This document shows positions 42,828 through 53,300 of a DNA stretch of 64,000 bases, in pieces. The translations under genes and the position numbers were made by a program. The stretch covers positions 1-64,000 of the forward strand of contig CAWEJL010000004.1 of the NCBI GenBank assembly GCA_963809385.1, given 5' to 3'. The notes below the pieces were generated by a model. The model was given only the letters and a program-made list of their open reading frames with translations. It searched no databases and had not been told where the DNA came from. How positions within the stretch are numbered: position 1 is the first letter of the stretch; every line of letters begins with the position of its first letter. This DNA comes from JAKAIY01 sp963809385. Its GTDB lineage: Bacteria; Chloroflexota; Ktedonobacteria; Ktedonobacterales; JADMIN01.

Positions 42828-45128
42828 TCAGGCGCTCGGCTCATCAACCATCGCCGCCTCGACTGCCTGCGCAAGCGTGAGCGACTGGCCCGCCATCCAG
42901 GCCGCGTCCGCTGCGGGCTGGCCCAACGCCGCGCGCGCTCTCGTCAGTGCTTGATCGACGACAGCGAGCTCCGCCGGTGGCAGCGGCGCGCGCGCTTCGT
43001 CGCGCAGGCGCGACGCCGCGGCGCAGAGCGTGATGGCGCGCTCGAAGTGGCCGGTTTCGCTGGCGACAGCGGCCAGCCCCTCCAGGCAGAGCGCGATGTA
43101 GACCGGGTTGCCCAACTTCTCCTGCGCCGCCAGGCTCTCGCGGTAGAGCCGCTCCGCGCGCGCGCCGTCTCCCCGCGCGCGCGCCACATGCCCCAGGCTA
43201 ATCAGTACATTTGAGACAGCCCAGTCCGAGCCGAGCGCCCGCGCGTGGGTCAGGCCCTCCTCCAGCAGCGCCGCCGCGCGGGCAAGGTCGCCACGCTGGC
43301 GCAGGAGCGTAGCGAGGCCCATGATGGCCCGCGTGACGCCCGCGTGATCGCCCAACTCGCGGCAGAGCGTCAGACTCCGCTCGAAAAGCTCCTCCGCGCG
43401 CGCGTCATCCCCTTGCGCCCGCAGCGCGTCACCCAGGCTGTAGAGCGCCGCCGCCTCAGCGCCCCGCTCGCCTAGCCGCCGGGCCAGTGTCAGGCTTTCC
43501 TCCGCCAGCTTCTCCGCCCCTGCGTAGTCACCCCGCGCGCTCGCGAACATGCTCGCGCCGAACAACGTCCGCAAGCGTAGCGGCGCGAGCGCAGCCCCAC
43601 CTTCCGGCGTCGCGTCTAGCGCCAGGAGTTCACTCAGCCGCGCGCTCGCCTCGCTGATGTAGCCGCGCTCGTACCAGGCGCGCCCCACACCCAGCATCAG
43701 CCGCATGCCCAGCGCCGTTTCCCGGCGCGCGATCGCCCACGCCAGCGCCGCCCGCACATTGGCGAACTCGTCCGCGACCAGGTCCTCGCTGACGCCCTGC
43801 CCTGATTCCGGGCTTCCTGCGGCGTCCGCCCAATCCGCGAAGTATTCGGCGTGGCGGCGGCGCAGTGGCTCTCGCTCGCCGCCCACTTCAGCCTGCTCCA
43901 GCGCGTATTCGCGGATCGTCTCCAGCATCGTGAAGCGCGGATCGCCCGCGCCGGAAATGCCCACGTGAACCAGACTCGCGTCCACCAGCGCTTCCAGCGG
44001 GGTCAGTGTCCCAGCGCTATCCCCTACGCCACAGACAACCTCAGCCGCCTCGAGCGTCCAGCCGCCGGAGAAGACAGCGAGGGCGCGGAACAGGCGCCGT
44101 TGGGCCTCGTCGAGCAACTCATAGCTCCAGGCGATGGCGCCGCGGACTGTCCGGTGGCGCTCCGGCATATCCACCGGCCCGCCAGCCAGCAGCGGCAGCC
44201 GCCGCTCCAGCCGTTCCAGCAGCGTCGCGGGCGGCAACATTTTGCTGTGCGCTGCGGCTAGCTCGATGGCCAGCGGCAGACGGTCCAGCCGCTCGCAGAT
44301 GCGCGCGACCGCCGCTTCCGCCTCCGGTGTCAGTGTCACGGTGGGTCGCGCCGCACGCGCGCGCAGGAGAAAGAGCTCGACCGCCGCCTCGATCGCCAGC
44401 GGAGTCACCTCCCATTCGCGCTCGCCCCGCAGATGGAGCGGAGCGCGACTGGTGACGAGCGCCTTGACGCCTGGGCAAGCCGCCAGCAGGCTGCCAACCA
44501 GCGGCGCGGCCGCCAGCAGATGCTCGAAGTTGTCGAGCGTGAGCAGCATCCGCCTGGAGCGCAGGTGGGTGGTGAGCGTTTCGCTCAGCGGCTGGCCGGA
44601 TGTCTCCCGCAGCCCGAGCGCCTCGGCGATGGTCCGCGCCGCCAGCCCTGGCTCGCGGACGTCCTCCAGCATCACCACGCAGACCCCATCAGTGAACTGT
44701 TCGGCGACATCATCCGCCACCCGCAGCGCCAGGCGTGTCTTGCCCGCGCCGCCCGGCCCTGTCAGCGTCAGCAGTCGCGTATCCGGGTCGCGCAGCAGCG
44801 CCTCTATCTGGCGGAGATCATCCTCGCGCCCAATGAGCGGTGTCAGGTAGGCGGGCGCGTTGAGCGCGGCGTCATCCGGGACGCTCTCGGCGGCCGCCGG
44901 GAACGCGGCGGCGGTGAGCGCGGCGCGCTGGCGCGGGGCGAGGGAGAGCGCCTGCGCCAGTAAATCCAGCGTATCGCGGCGCGGCGCGCGGTTGATGCCG
45001 CGCTCCAGGTCGCTGATCGCGCGCACGCTTACGCCCGCGCGCTCCGCCAGCGCCTCCTGTGTCAGCGCGCGCGCCAGCCGGTAGCGCTTGAGCAGCGCGC
45101 CAAAGACGCTTACCGGTTCGGCGCTCAT
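42828..45128 (-). CDS. XRE helix-turn-helix / NB-ARC ATPase / TPR regulator
   Basis: Protein of 766 residues. Residues 8-70: XRE-type HTH (LTQEALAERAGVSVRAISDL). Residues 90-350: STAND/NB-ARC ATPase with Walker A LTGPGGAGKTRLALRVAD, Walker B RRMLLTLDNFEHL, and LVTSRAPLHLRGEREWEV, ICERLDRLPLAIELAAAHSK. The second half: tetratricopeptide repeats (ERGAEAAALYSLGDALRAQG, VSNVLISLGHVARARGDG, GNPVYIALCLEGLAAVASE). Such large signal-transduction ATPases are abundant in Ktedonobacteria and actinomycetes; the target genes are unknown. Confidence 0.9.
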   Translation of the reverse strand: MSAEPVSVFGALLKRYRLARALTQEALAERAGVSVRAISDLERGINRAPRRDTLDLLAQALSLAPRQRAALTAAAFPAAAESVPDDAALNAPAYLTPLIGREDDLRQIEALLRDPDTRLLTLTGPGGAGKTRLALRVADDVAEQFTDGVCVVMLEDVREPGLAARTIAEALGLRETSGQPLSETLTTHLRSRRMLLTLDNFEHLLAAAPLVGSLLAACPGVKALVTSRAPLHLRGEREWEVTPLAIEAAVELFLLRARAARPTVTLTPEAEAAVARICERLDRLPLAIELAAAHSKMLPPATLLERLERRLPLLAGGPVDMPERHRTVRGAIAWSYELLDEAQRRLFRALAVFSGGWTLEAAEVVCGVGDSAGTLTPLEALVDASLVHVGISGAGDPRFTMLETIREYALEQAEVGGEREPLRRRHAEYFADWADAAGSPESGQGVSEDLVADEFANVRAALAWAIARRETALGMRLMLGVGRAWYERGYISEASARLSELLALDATPEGGAALAPLRLRTLFGASMFASARGDYAGAEKLAEESLTLARRLGERGAEAAALYSLGDALRAQGDDARAEELFERSLTLCRELGDHAGVTRAIMGLATLLRQRGDLARAAALLEEGLTHARALGSDWAVSNVLISLGHVARARGDGARAERLYRESLAAQEKLGNPVYIALCLEGLAAVASETGHFERAITLCAAASRLRDEARAPLPPAELAVVDQALTRARAALGQPAADAAWMAGQSLTLAQAVEAAMVDEPSA

Positions 45129-45360
45129 ATCTCCCCTCCCTCCAGATCACCGGCGCGAGGCCTCCGTGCGCGCCAGGAGCGGCCGTATGCGGCATGATAG
45201 CACGCGCGCCGCGTTTGGCATCCGCAAAGATGTGGGTCGAGATGTGGCTCATCCGCATGGCGCGAGACACCCGCGCCCCGTATAGTGGGAGCCAGCGAGG
45301 ATCTAGCCCAGCCTTATTTGGGCGCGGCTATCCAGTCCCGCGAGAGGGAGGAGCGTGACC

Positions 45361-45876
45361 ATGAGCGACTCAGCATCTGACCAGTCCGCCCGCGTGGTGT
45401 CGCGGGGAGCGCGGCAGCGCGCCGACAGCCCCGGCGTGCGGATTCCACCGCCCGTCATCTACATTCTGGTGTTCCTGGTTGGGTTTTTCCTGCAATCGCG
45501 GTTTCCGCTGCCGTTCCTCCCCCGCCCGTATGACATCGCGCTTGGAATCGTGGCGCTCGCGCCCGGCGCGGCGCTCGTCATCTCCAGCATCGCGACGCTG
45601 GTGCGCGGCAAGGGAACGCTCAATACCAACGGCGCATCATCGGAGCTTGTGACCTCTGGCGTGTATCGCATCTCACGCAATCCCATGTACGCCGGGCTTG
45701 CGCTGGTCTACACGGGAGTCGCGTCGCTGAATAACATGACCTGGTCGCTGGCATTCCTGCCGCTGCTCATCATCTACACGCAGGTTGCCGTTATCCTGCC
45801 CGAAGAGCGCTTTCTCACGCGCCACTTCGGTGACGCCTATCGCGCGTACATGTCCCGCGTGCGCCGCTGGCTCTAG
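45361..45876 (+). CDS. isoprenylcysteine-carboxylmethyltransferase-like membrane protein
   Basis: Membrane protein of 171 residues with three or four helices and the ICMT/PEMT-family C-terminal signature: LVTSGVYRISRNPMYAGLAL and LPEERFLTRHFGDAYRAYMS. Bacterial members are presumed SAM-dependent methyltransferases of unknown substrate. ATG 45361 sits nine bases from GGAGG; GTG 45355 is too close. Confidence 0.85.
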   Translation: MSDSASDQSARVVSRGARQRADSPGVRIPPPVIYILVFLVGFFLQSRFPLPFLPRPYDIALGIVALAPGAALVISSIATLVRGKGTLNTNGASSELVTSGVYRISRNPMYAGLALVYTGVASLNNMTWSLAFLPLLIIYTQVAVILPEERFLTRHFGDAYRAYMSRVRRWL

Positions 45877-45903
45877 GCCTCCGGCGTCTTCGGCGCGGCG
45901 CGC

Positions 45904-46629
45904 CTAGAGCAGCAGCAGCCCGCGCCGCGCCGCCGTCGTGACCGCCTCCGTGCGGCTGGCGGCGCCCAGCTTGGCCATGATCGCTGAGACGTGGAACTTG
46001 ACCGTGTGCTCGCTGATGCGCAGGCGCTGGGCGATCTGTTTGTTGGGAATGCCCTGGGCCAGCAACTGCAGCACCTCGCGCTCGCGGGCGGTCAGCGGCT
46101 CGTCGCTCGTTGGGGCGGCTTCGAGGGCGACGCGGGGCCGCGCGATGGCTGCTAGCGCTTCGGTGGCCAGGCGGCGGTCCAGCACGGTCAGGCCGCCAGC
46201 GACGGCGGTGGTGGCGGCGATGATCTCCTCCCCGCCCGCGTCTCGCGGCAGCGCGCCAAACGCCAGCCCCGCGCCCGTCACCAGCCGCGCCATCGCGATA
46301 GCGCGGCTCAGCGCGTCCTCTGACCGCCGCGGCTCACGCGGGCCTCCGCGTCGCTCCGCCCGCTCCGTCGCGCCCTCAGCCGCCCCGAGCGCGACCACGC
46401 CTCGCGCGGGTCGCACGCGGTCGAGCCAGGAGCTGACCGTCTCGGCGTCCGCGCTCTCATCCACCTCCACCAGCAGCACATCTACGTCGTCCTGTCCGGA
46501 CTCTCCGGCCTGCGGTGAGATGGTCGCGCCTTGCCCCACGACCGTCCAGCCGGGCTGCTCGCGCGCCAGCGCCGCCAGTCCCGCGCGGACGGTTGGATAG
46601 GGAGCCAGGATATAGATTCGCATGCTCAT
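45904..46629 (-). CDS. LuxR/NarL-type response regulator with degenerate receiver
   Basis: Protein of 241 residues. The C-terminal LuxR helix-turn-helix is clear: LTAREREVLQLLAQGIPNKQ and RLRISEHTVKFHVSAIMAKL. The N-terminal part is receiver-like (MRIYILAPYPTVRAGLAALA) but the phospho-acceptor position reads VLLVEVDES, with Glu where Asp is expected. This often gives a constitutively active-like regulator. It is 60 bases downstream of two HtrA-like proteases on the same strand, so it may form a unit with them. Confidence 0.85.
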   Translation of the reverse strand: MSMRIYILAPYPTVRAGLAALAREQPGWTVVGQGATISPQAGESGQDDVDVLLVEVDESADAETVSSWLDRVRPARGVVALGAAEGATERAERRGGPREPRRSEDALSRAIAMARLVTGAGLAFGALPRDAGGEEIIAATTAVAGGLTVLDRRLATEALAAIARPRVALEAAPTSDEPLTAREREVLQLLAQGIPNKQIAQRLRISEHTVKFHVSAIMAKLGAASRTEAVTTAARRGLLLL

Positions 46630-46692
46630 CCGCTCATCAAGTCGTGAACAAGCCGTCGCGGCAGACCGCGTTTTCAATCCCGCCCGCGCCGC

Positions 46693-47712
46693 TTAGGCCG
46701 CCGCGCGCTGGGTGGGCGTCAGTGTGATGGTTAGCCGCTGGCCGCCGCGCAACACGTCGAGCGCGCGGGTCTGCCCTGCCGTTCCCTGCCGGTTCAACAG
46801 CCGCGCGAGATGCTCAGCGCCCGCAATGGCGCTTCCATCCACCGCCAGCAGCGCGTCTCCGATCAGTATACCCGCCGCCTCAGCCGGGCCGTCTGGCTCG
46901 ACGCCGATCACGAGCGCCACCGACTCGCTCGACACGCCGAACCGCTGGCGTTGCCCCTCGGTCAGCGGGACCGTCTGAGCTTGCACGCCCATGTAGGCGC
47001 GCTGGCCGCTGCGCCCCGACTCTTGCAGGAAGCGCGCGACCGTGTTGCTTGGCACGGCGAATCCCATGCCGCCCCCAACCATCGTGTTGACACCGATCAC
47101 GCGCCCGCGCGCGTCGAGCAGCGGCCCGCCAGAGTTGCCGGGATAGAGCCGGATATCCGCCTGCACCAGCGGCAGGCGCGCCATCCGGTTGCGCGGGCGC
47201 ATCGGGCCGCGCTCGTGCTCGGCTGGCTCCAGGTCGAGGTCGGGGTCCGCCGGGGCGTGCGCCGCAACGACGCCCGCCGTCACCGCGCCCTCTACGCCAA
47301 AGGGATTGCCGACGGCCATGACGAACTCGCCGACGCGCAGCGCGCTGGAGTCGCCGATTGTCGCGGGCGCCAGGTCGCGCGCGCGGGCGCGCAGCGCGGC
47401 CAGGTCGCGCTCCGCGTCCAGGGCGACCACGCGCCCCTCGATCTCGCGCCCGTCGCTCAGCTTGAGCGTCATCCGTTCGGAGCGGCCAGCGGCCACCACA
47501 TGCGCGTTGGTGATGACCGTCGCCTCGGCCTCGCCGGAGGCGTCTGGCGCGCCCGCTTCCCAGATGATCGCCGAGCCAATACCGCGCTGGCCCACCTGGA
47601 CCTGCGCCACGCTCCGGCGCGCCCGCTCCGCCAGCCGCGCCGTCGCTTCGGAGAACGCCGCGAGGCTGGCGCTCGCTGGCGCCGAAGTTGGAGAAATAAC
47701 CACATCAGCCAT
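46693..47712 (-). CDS. S1C serine protease (HtrA/DegP-like) with PDZ domain
   Basis: Protein of 339 residues. Trypsin-like triad: His in VITNAHVVAAG, Asp in DAERDLAALRARA, Ser in YPGNSGGPLLDARG. The C-terminal PDZ domain includes YMGVQAQTVPLTEGQR and GPAEAAGILIGDALLAVDG. There is no signal peptide or membrane anchor, unlike most DegP/HtrA proteins, so it may work in the cytoplasm. ATG 47712 has AAGGA upstream. It is the second of two paralogous proteases in a row. Confidence 0.88.
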   Translation of the reverse strand: MADVVISPTSAPASASLAAFSEATARLAERARRSVAQVQVGQRGIGSAIIWEAGAPDASGEAEATVITNAHVVAAGRSERMTLKLSDGREIEGRVVALDAERDLAALRARARDLAPATIGDSSALRVGEFVMAVGNPFGVEGAVTAGVVAAHAPADPDLDLEPAEHERGPMRPRNRMARLPLVQADIRLYPGNSGGPLLDARGRVIGVNTMVGGGMGFAVPSNTVARFLQESGRSGQRAYMGVQAQTVPLTEGQRQRFGVSSESVALVIGVEPDGPAEAAGILIGDALLAVDGSAIAGAEHLARLLNRQGTAGQTRALDVLRGGQRLTITLTPTQRAAA

Positions 47713-47916
47713 CGCTGATGACGTCCTTTCGCTGTGGGCCTGGGCGGGAAAGCGCCCCATCAACCCGGGAAGCATGAAGAGCTTGAAGCGTCGCTGGCGC
47801 CAGGGCCGCCGATCCCGCCAGCGCCGCTCCAGGAGAGGGTAAGCGGCGCTGGCGGAAGGAAGGCGAGCCCGGTGGCGTCATGTGGCGCGGATACTGGGAT
47901 ACTGTCGGATACCGTT

Positions 47917-48876
47917 TTAGTCGCGCTCGCCGACGATCAGCGAGGTTTCCATTGGCTTGCCGCCGCGCAGCGCGCGCACCGCCAGCGGCTGGCCGGGCGC
48001 GGTGGCGCCGAGCGCCGCTCGCAGCGCGTCCACGCTGGTGGCGGGCTGGCCGCTGACGGTGATGATGATGTCGCCCATCAGCAGGCCGCCTTTTTCGGCG
48101 GGGCTATCGCCCTCGATCGTCACGACCAGTAGCGCCGCCTCCTGCGAGACGTTCGCGGCCTGCGCCAGCGACGCGCTCAGCGGGACCTGCTGCGTGGCGA
48201 CGCCGAGATAGCCGCGCCGCACACGCCCGTGCGTCAGCAGCGTCGTCACCACGCGCCGGATCGTGGCGACTGGCAGCGCCGCGCTCTGCCGCGTCAGCCG
48301 CGAGCTGTTCAGGCCGACGAAGCGCCCCTCCAGGTCCACCAGCGGGCCGCCGGAGAAGCCGGGGTAGAGTGTTACGTCGGCGAAGATGATGCCCTCGATT
48401 TGCGCTCCCTGCCACGAGCGGCGCGGCCCCTCGATGGAACTGACGACGCCGAACGAGACGCGCGGGCCGCCCTCCGTGGGCCGGCCAATCGCCAGCGCCA
48501 GATGCCCCACGCGCAGCGCGTCAGAGACGGTGATCGGCGCCGCGCCCTCGCCCAATTCGCCGCTGGTCAGCCGTAGCACGGCCAGATCGGTGCTGGGATC
48601 ACGTCCCACCAGCGCGGCCCACGCCTTCCGTCCGTCGGGAAGGGTGATAGCGATGTCGTCCTCGCGCTCGACCACATGGTCGGCGGTGACAATCACGACC
48701 TCACCAGCGGCCTGCCACAGCACGCCGCTGGCCGACTGGCGCGGGCGCGCGGCGACGGTGACGATCGAGCGCGAGGCGCGCTCGACAGCGTTCGCGAGCT
48801 GATCGGAGAACGCGCTCAAGCTGGAGGCGGTGTCCTGCCCGGCTGGCGCGGCCTGTGGTGTCTCTTCTTCTGTCAT
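47917..48876 (-). CDS. S1C serine protease (HtrA-like) with PDZ domain, paralogue
   Basis: Protein of 319 residues. Triad: His in VIVTADHVVERED, Asp in DPSTDLAVLRLTS, Ser in YPGFSGGPLVDLEG (a Phe in place of the usual Asn). PDZ: RRGYLGVATQQVPLSASLA and AEKGGLLMGDIIITVSG. It also lacks a secretion signal. The pair probably arose by duplication and is followed by the LuxR-type regulator. Confidence 0.87.
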   Translation of the reverse strand: MTEEETPQAAPAGQDTASSLSAFSDQLANAVERASRSIVTVAARPRQSASGVLWQAAGEVVIVTADHVVEREDDIAITLPDGRKAWAALVGRDPSTDLAVLRLTSGELGEGAAPITVSDALRVGHLALAIGRPTEGGPRVSFGVVSSIEGPRRSWQGAQIEGIIFADVTLYPGFSGGPLVDLEGRFVGLNSSRLTRQSAALPVATIRRVVTTLLTHGRVRRGYLGVATQQVPLSASLAQAANVSQEAALLVVTIEGDSPAEKGGLLMGDIIITVSGQPATSVDALRAALGATAPGQPLAVRALRGGKPMETSLIVGERD

Positions 48877-49189
48877 CTGAAATAGTCTCCCGTTTGTGTG
48901 TGACCCCGTGGCGCTCCACGGTCTCCGCTGCGCGCCAGATCATCCGGCGCGACTCTCACTCAGGACGATACGTCGCCGGGAGCAGCGACGGCATCGCGCG
49001 TTGGGCCAGGGCGCGTCCTGGTCAACTGGCTAGCGCGCGCGGCTGGCGGTCCGGGCAGGGACAGCAGATCCGTCGCCCCTGGCCCTGGCGCTCCCTTGCG
49101 CGATTGGCCTCTGGTGGGATAGCCTTGGAGTGGAGGAAGCGCTCAATTGGTGTGGATGGTTTCATTCAGGATGAAGCGGGAGAATGCGC

Positions 49190-49957
49190 ATGGTACTTGA
49201 GAACAAAGTAGCTATTGTAACGGGCGGCGACAGTGGTATCGGCCACGCGATCTGTGTTGCCCTGGCGCAAGCTGGCGCCACCGTGACCATCAACTATCAC
49301 CGCAACCAGGCCGCTGCCGAAGCGACGCTCCAGCAGATCACACAAGCGGGTGGAAAAGCGCGGATTATCCAGGGCGACGTCTCTAACCCACAGGAGATCC
49401 AGAGCCTGGTTGACGAGACGGTGCGCGAGGCGGGGCGTCTGGATGTGATGATCAACAATGCCGGAATGGAGACACGCACGTCATTGCTCGACACCACAGA
49501 GCAGCAGTTCGATATGGTGATTGGCGTTGATCTGAAAAGCGCGTTCTTTGGGACGCAAATCGCCGCCCGGCACATGATCCAGCAGGGTGGCGGCGGCCAC
49601 ATCATCAATATTTCATCGGTCCACGAAGACTGGCCCATGCCCGGAAACATCGCATACTGCTGCGCCAAAGGCGGCATGCGCATGCTGACGCGCACCGCTG
49701 GCGTGGAGTTGGGGCCGCACGGCATTTTTGTCGTCAATGTGGCCCCCGGCGCCGTGGATACGCCTATAGACGCCGCGACCCTTGCCGACCCCGCCCAGAA
49801 AGCCCGGCTTGACGCCGCGATCCCGCGCGGCCGCGTCGCTCAGCCAGCCGAAATCGCGAACCTGGTGGTCTGGCTCTCCTCCGATCAGGCGAGCTACACC
49901 ACTGCCACCACCTATTTCATCGATGGCGGCATCATGCAGGGCAGTGTGGGGCTCTGA
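49190..49957 (+). CDS. short-chain dehydrogenase/reductase (glucose-1-dehydrogenase-like)
   Basis: Classical SDR of 255 residues. NAD(P) motif AIVTGGDSGIGHAICVAL, NNAG in MINNAGMETRTSL, active site Ser in NISSVHED and Tyr-x3-Lys in NIAYCCAKGGMRML, then VNVAPGAVDTPI. The substrate is a polyol, sugar or ketone. ATG 49190 is chosen (GGGAG eight bases upstream); ATG 49184 is also in frame. Confidence 0.9.
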   Translation: MVLENKVAIVTGGDSGIGHAICVALAQAGATVTINYHRNQAAAEATLQQITQAGGKARIIQGDVSNPQEIQSLVDETVREAGRLDVMINNAGMETRTSLLDTTEQQFDMVIGVDLKSAFFGTQIAARHMIQQGGGGHIINISSVHEDWPMPGNIAYCCAKGGMRMLTRTAGVELGPHGIFVVNVAPGAVDTPIDAATLADPAQKARLDAAIPRGRVAQPAEIANLVVWLSSDQASYTTATTYFIDGGIMQGSVGL

Positions 49958-49998
49958 ACCAAGTCGAACTTGTTATGAGACTGTCCCCACTGTTACGT

Positions 49999-50292
49999 TC
50001 AGCCAGTATTCTCGCGGCTCATCACGCCTCGTATCCAGATCTGGTGCATCGTCTGGCAGATCCAGAGCCAGTCAGAACGCGCCTGGTAATCGAGATACGG
50101 CCATGCCAGCGCTGCCGCGTGAGTCGAGGAGCCAACGAGCGGACGCACGCGCATGGGGCGCGCCGCGGCGCGGGCGTCACGCGCGGCGGCGGGATCGCGG
50201 GACTGTAGCTCGAGTAGCACGACTTCCCACATCGCATCGCGCGCTCGGCCCGCCTCAAACATCGCCTGGCGTATACATTCCGCTTCGTCCAT
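49999..50292 (-). CDS. small hypothetical protein
   Basis: A frame of 97 residues with a strong ribosome site (GGGGAGGG eight bases before ATG 50292). The sequence MDEAECIRQAMFEAGRARDA and YLDYQARSDWLWICQTMHQI is rich in Trp, Met and Cys in a way unlike random antisense frames in this genome. No family is recognised. It lies between the SDR gene (convergent) and the large kinase gene (same strand, upstream), within 30-70 bases of each. Confidence 0.5.
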   Translation of the reverse strand: MDEAECIRQAMFEAGRARDAMWEVVLLELQSRDPAAARDARAAARPMRVRPLVGSSTHAAALAWPYLDYQARSDWLWICQTMHQIWIRGVMSRENTG

Positions 50293-50356
50293 CACGCACG
50301 CCCTCCCCAAACGCTTGAAGCGCAACAGCGCTCAATCGCCTTTCCAGCTTGAGCCG

Positions 50357-53300
50357 TTATTCGCCTTCCTCGGCGCCCGCGTCCGCCTCCCGCGATGCGT
50401 CGCTGGCCGGCGTCTCCGCCTGGGCGCCTTCCGTGTACAGCGGAAGCTGGACGGTGAACACCGCCCCTTGCCCTTCCGTCGAGTTCGCCGTGATTTCCCC
50501 ACCGAGCGCTTTGACTAGCTGCTGCACGATGTACAATCCGAGGCCTAAGCCACCACGTTGTGACGCGCGCTCATGAGGCGCTTGAAAGAATGGGGTGAAC
50601 AGGAGGTCCAAATCCGCCGCCGCGATACCTGGTCCGTAATCTCGCACCTCGAGCTCCGCCTTGTCGGGAGCGTCCTGTTCGTGGACGCGCCGCACTCGCA
50701 CGTCAATGCGCTTGCTATCTGGCGCGTATTTCAGGGCGTTTGTCAGCAGGTTCTGCATAATCTGCTCGAGTCGTAACGTATCGCCCAGAACCACAATCGG
50801 CTCAATCCCCGGTTGCGCCTGCACGACAATCGGCGGATGAGGCTGGTCTGGAGGCTGAATGAGCGCGACATCACTCACGGTCCGATTGACGAGCGCGACG
50901 ATATCCACAGGCTCCAGTGTGAGCTCGATTTTGTCGTGCTGTATGCGTTGCAGGTCTTTGAGGTCCTCCGCCATGACATTCAACCGGCGCGCATACCTCA
51001 TCATATTCGCGACCATCGTCCGCAATCGGGCGCCGGCTGCTCCAGCCGGTATGTGTTTCTGCATCATCTGAATGGTCAGCATGAGCGAGGTTAGGGGATT
51101 CTTGAGCTCATGGCTCGCCCTTCCCAGGAATTGCGCATATAAGCCGCGAATGCTCCGGTCGGAGAGGTCGCGGATGGTAACTACCCCTCCTAACGTGCTC
51201 TCTCCAACGCGAATTGGCTCTCCAGCGGCCTCGAACCAGTGTCGGGCGCCATCCGGCGCTCGTATCGTGAACGCTATGATAAAGGGCTCGTCCTCACCCA
51301 CACGCCGCCAGGGAGCCGCCTCAGGTGGCAAGGGGTTACCCAACACATCTTCGAGCGCGAGATGAGTGTCCGCGTCGCCAAAGAAGCGCCGATAGGCCTC
51401 GTTCGTCAGCGTCTGTTTCCTGGTCGCGTCTACCGCGAGCAACGCATCCCCCATGCTCGACAGGATGGCTGCCAGTTGCGCCCGCTCGCGCTCGCTGGCC
51501 TGGCGCTGGGTTTCCTTCTCTTGCGCCATGGCTTGCAGTTCCTGGGTTCGCGCCAGCAAGTCGTCATTGGTCGTATGCAGCTCCTCAACGGTGGCCTCCA
51601 GCTCTTCGTTGAGGGTCTCCAGCTCTTCGTTGGTCGCCTGCATCTCCTCATTGAGTGTGATCGTTTCTTCTGCGGAGGCTTGCACCTCTTCATGAGCCAC
51701 GAGGAGATCTTCGTTGGCGCGTCTCAGGCCGTCGCTGGCCTCGCGCAGCTCCCGATTCGCCGCGCGCAGCTCGTGATTGAGCGCACGCTCCGCTTCGAGC
51801 TGCTGGGTCAAGCGCGCAATCTCCTCCGCCTCCATAGAGATCGGCTGTGCGCGCGGCGTCTGTTCTCCGCCTTGCGCGCGCGCCGCGCCTCCAGTCGAAT
51901 CCTGTGGGCGCCCGGCGCTTGGGGCTTCCGAGACGAACAGAATGACGGCTTCTACGGTAGGGGAAGCGTTCCCGCTGGGAGCGCTCTCCGCCTGCATGTA
52001 GGGATAGCAGATGATCTGAAGGACCTGCTTGCCCTCTTGCTCGCTCTGCTCCAGCTCGACCTCGACGCTGGCCGGAGCCGCGCCCCCAGTGGTTGCGCCC
52101 CCCTCTTCTTGAAACACGGCGTCAATCGCCGCCCGCAAGGGTTTGGTGGGGACCCGCGTGGCGAGATGCAGCAGGTCTTTGCCGATGGCTGGGCGGTGAA
52201 TGTCCAGCAGGGTGTAGGCGGCGTTGTTGATCGTCTGGACGTCGTAATTGCGATCAATCACGATCACGCCCATTGGCAAGCTGAGAATCTGGTCAGCGAA
52301 CCGCTCTCGAGATGTGTACACTCTTTGCCCGATCTCAAGTGTAAGGGCTTGCCCATCATTCGACGGGATGGTAGTGTCCGCCTGCTCACCAGCGGGCGCT
52401 ATGCGCAGCCCCCCTGGAGTGAACCTGTCGGGCGCCGTCCCAGCAAGGATTGGCGCGGTCCCATAGATCTTTCGACCTCTGTCAAAGTTGGGAGGAGGCG
52501 GCGCCAGCACGCGGTCCCCCCGGCGACGATAGACCCTAAAATTGGGATGGGCGAGGCTGAAGTAGGCGCTCAGCGCGCCCGCGGTCTCCGCGTTACCCAG
52601 CACGAGGTATCCGCCATCGCGCAGCGAGAACGCGAACGCCTTGAGGATACGCGCCTGGAGCTCAGCCCCGAAATAGATCAGCACATTACGACAGACTACC
52701 ATGTCCATGCGTGGAAAGGGCGGGCGCTGCGCAAGGTCGTGCTCGCCAAAGATCACCATATTGCGTATGAATTTCGTGACCTCGTAGCCGTGCTCGGTCG
52801 AGATAAAATAGCGCGCTCGCAGCTCATCGGGAATCTTCGCGAACGACGCCGCGGGGAAAAGGCCCCGACGCGCGTAGGCGATCGCGTCGGCGTCTATATC
52901 GGTGGCGAAGATGCGTATATTGAACTGGAGCGCCTCGTTGCCCAGGGCTTCCGCCAGGAGTATGGCGATAGAGAAGGGCTCTTCCCCCGTCGCGCATCCC
53001 GCCGACCAGATGCGCAGCTCTTTGCCGTCCTCGTGCGCGCGCTCGATCATGTCTGGAATGACCTTCTCGCGGAGAAAGTTGAAGAGTGGCGGGTCGCGAA
53101 AGAATTCGGTGACATTGATCAAGAAGCTCGCGACCAGATGCTGATATTCCTCCGTGTGTCTATCCAGGTAGGCGCCGTACTCGAGCAGGTTTGCGGCGCT
53201 CGTCGCCGCCAGCCGGCGATGCAGGCGTCGCAGGATCGTAGGGCTCTTGTACAGCGTAAAATCAATGCCGGTATGCTGCCGTACTTTTTCGAGCAGGTCA

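Noticed and set aside
42828..45128. NLR-like anti-phage ATPase (Avs-type)
   Set aside because: The N-terminal XRE HTH and TPR end fit a transcription regulator common in this phylum; no effector nuclease or protease domain is present.
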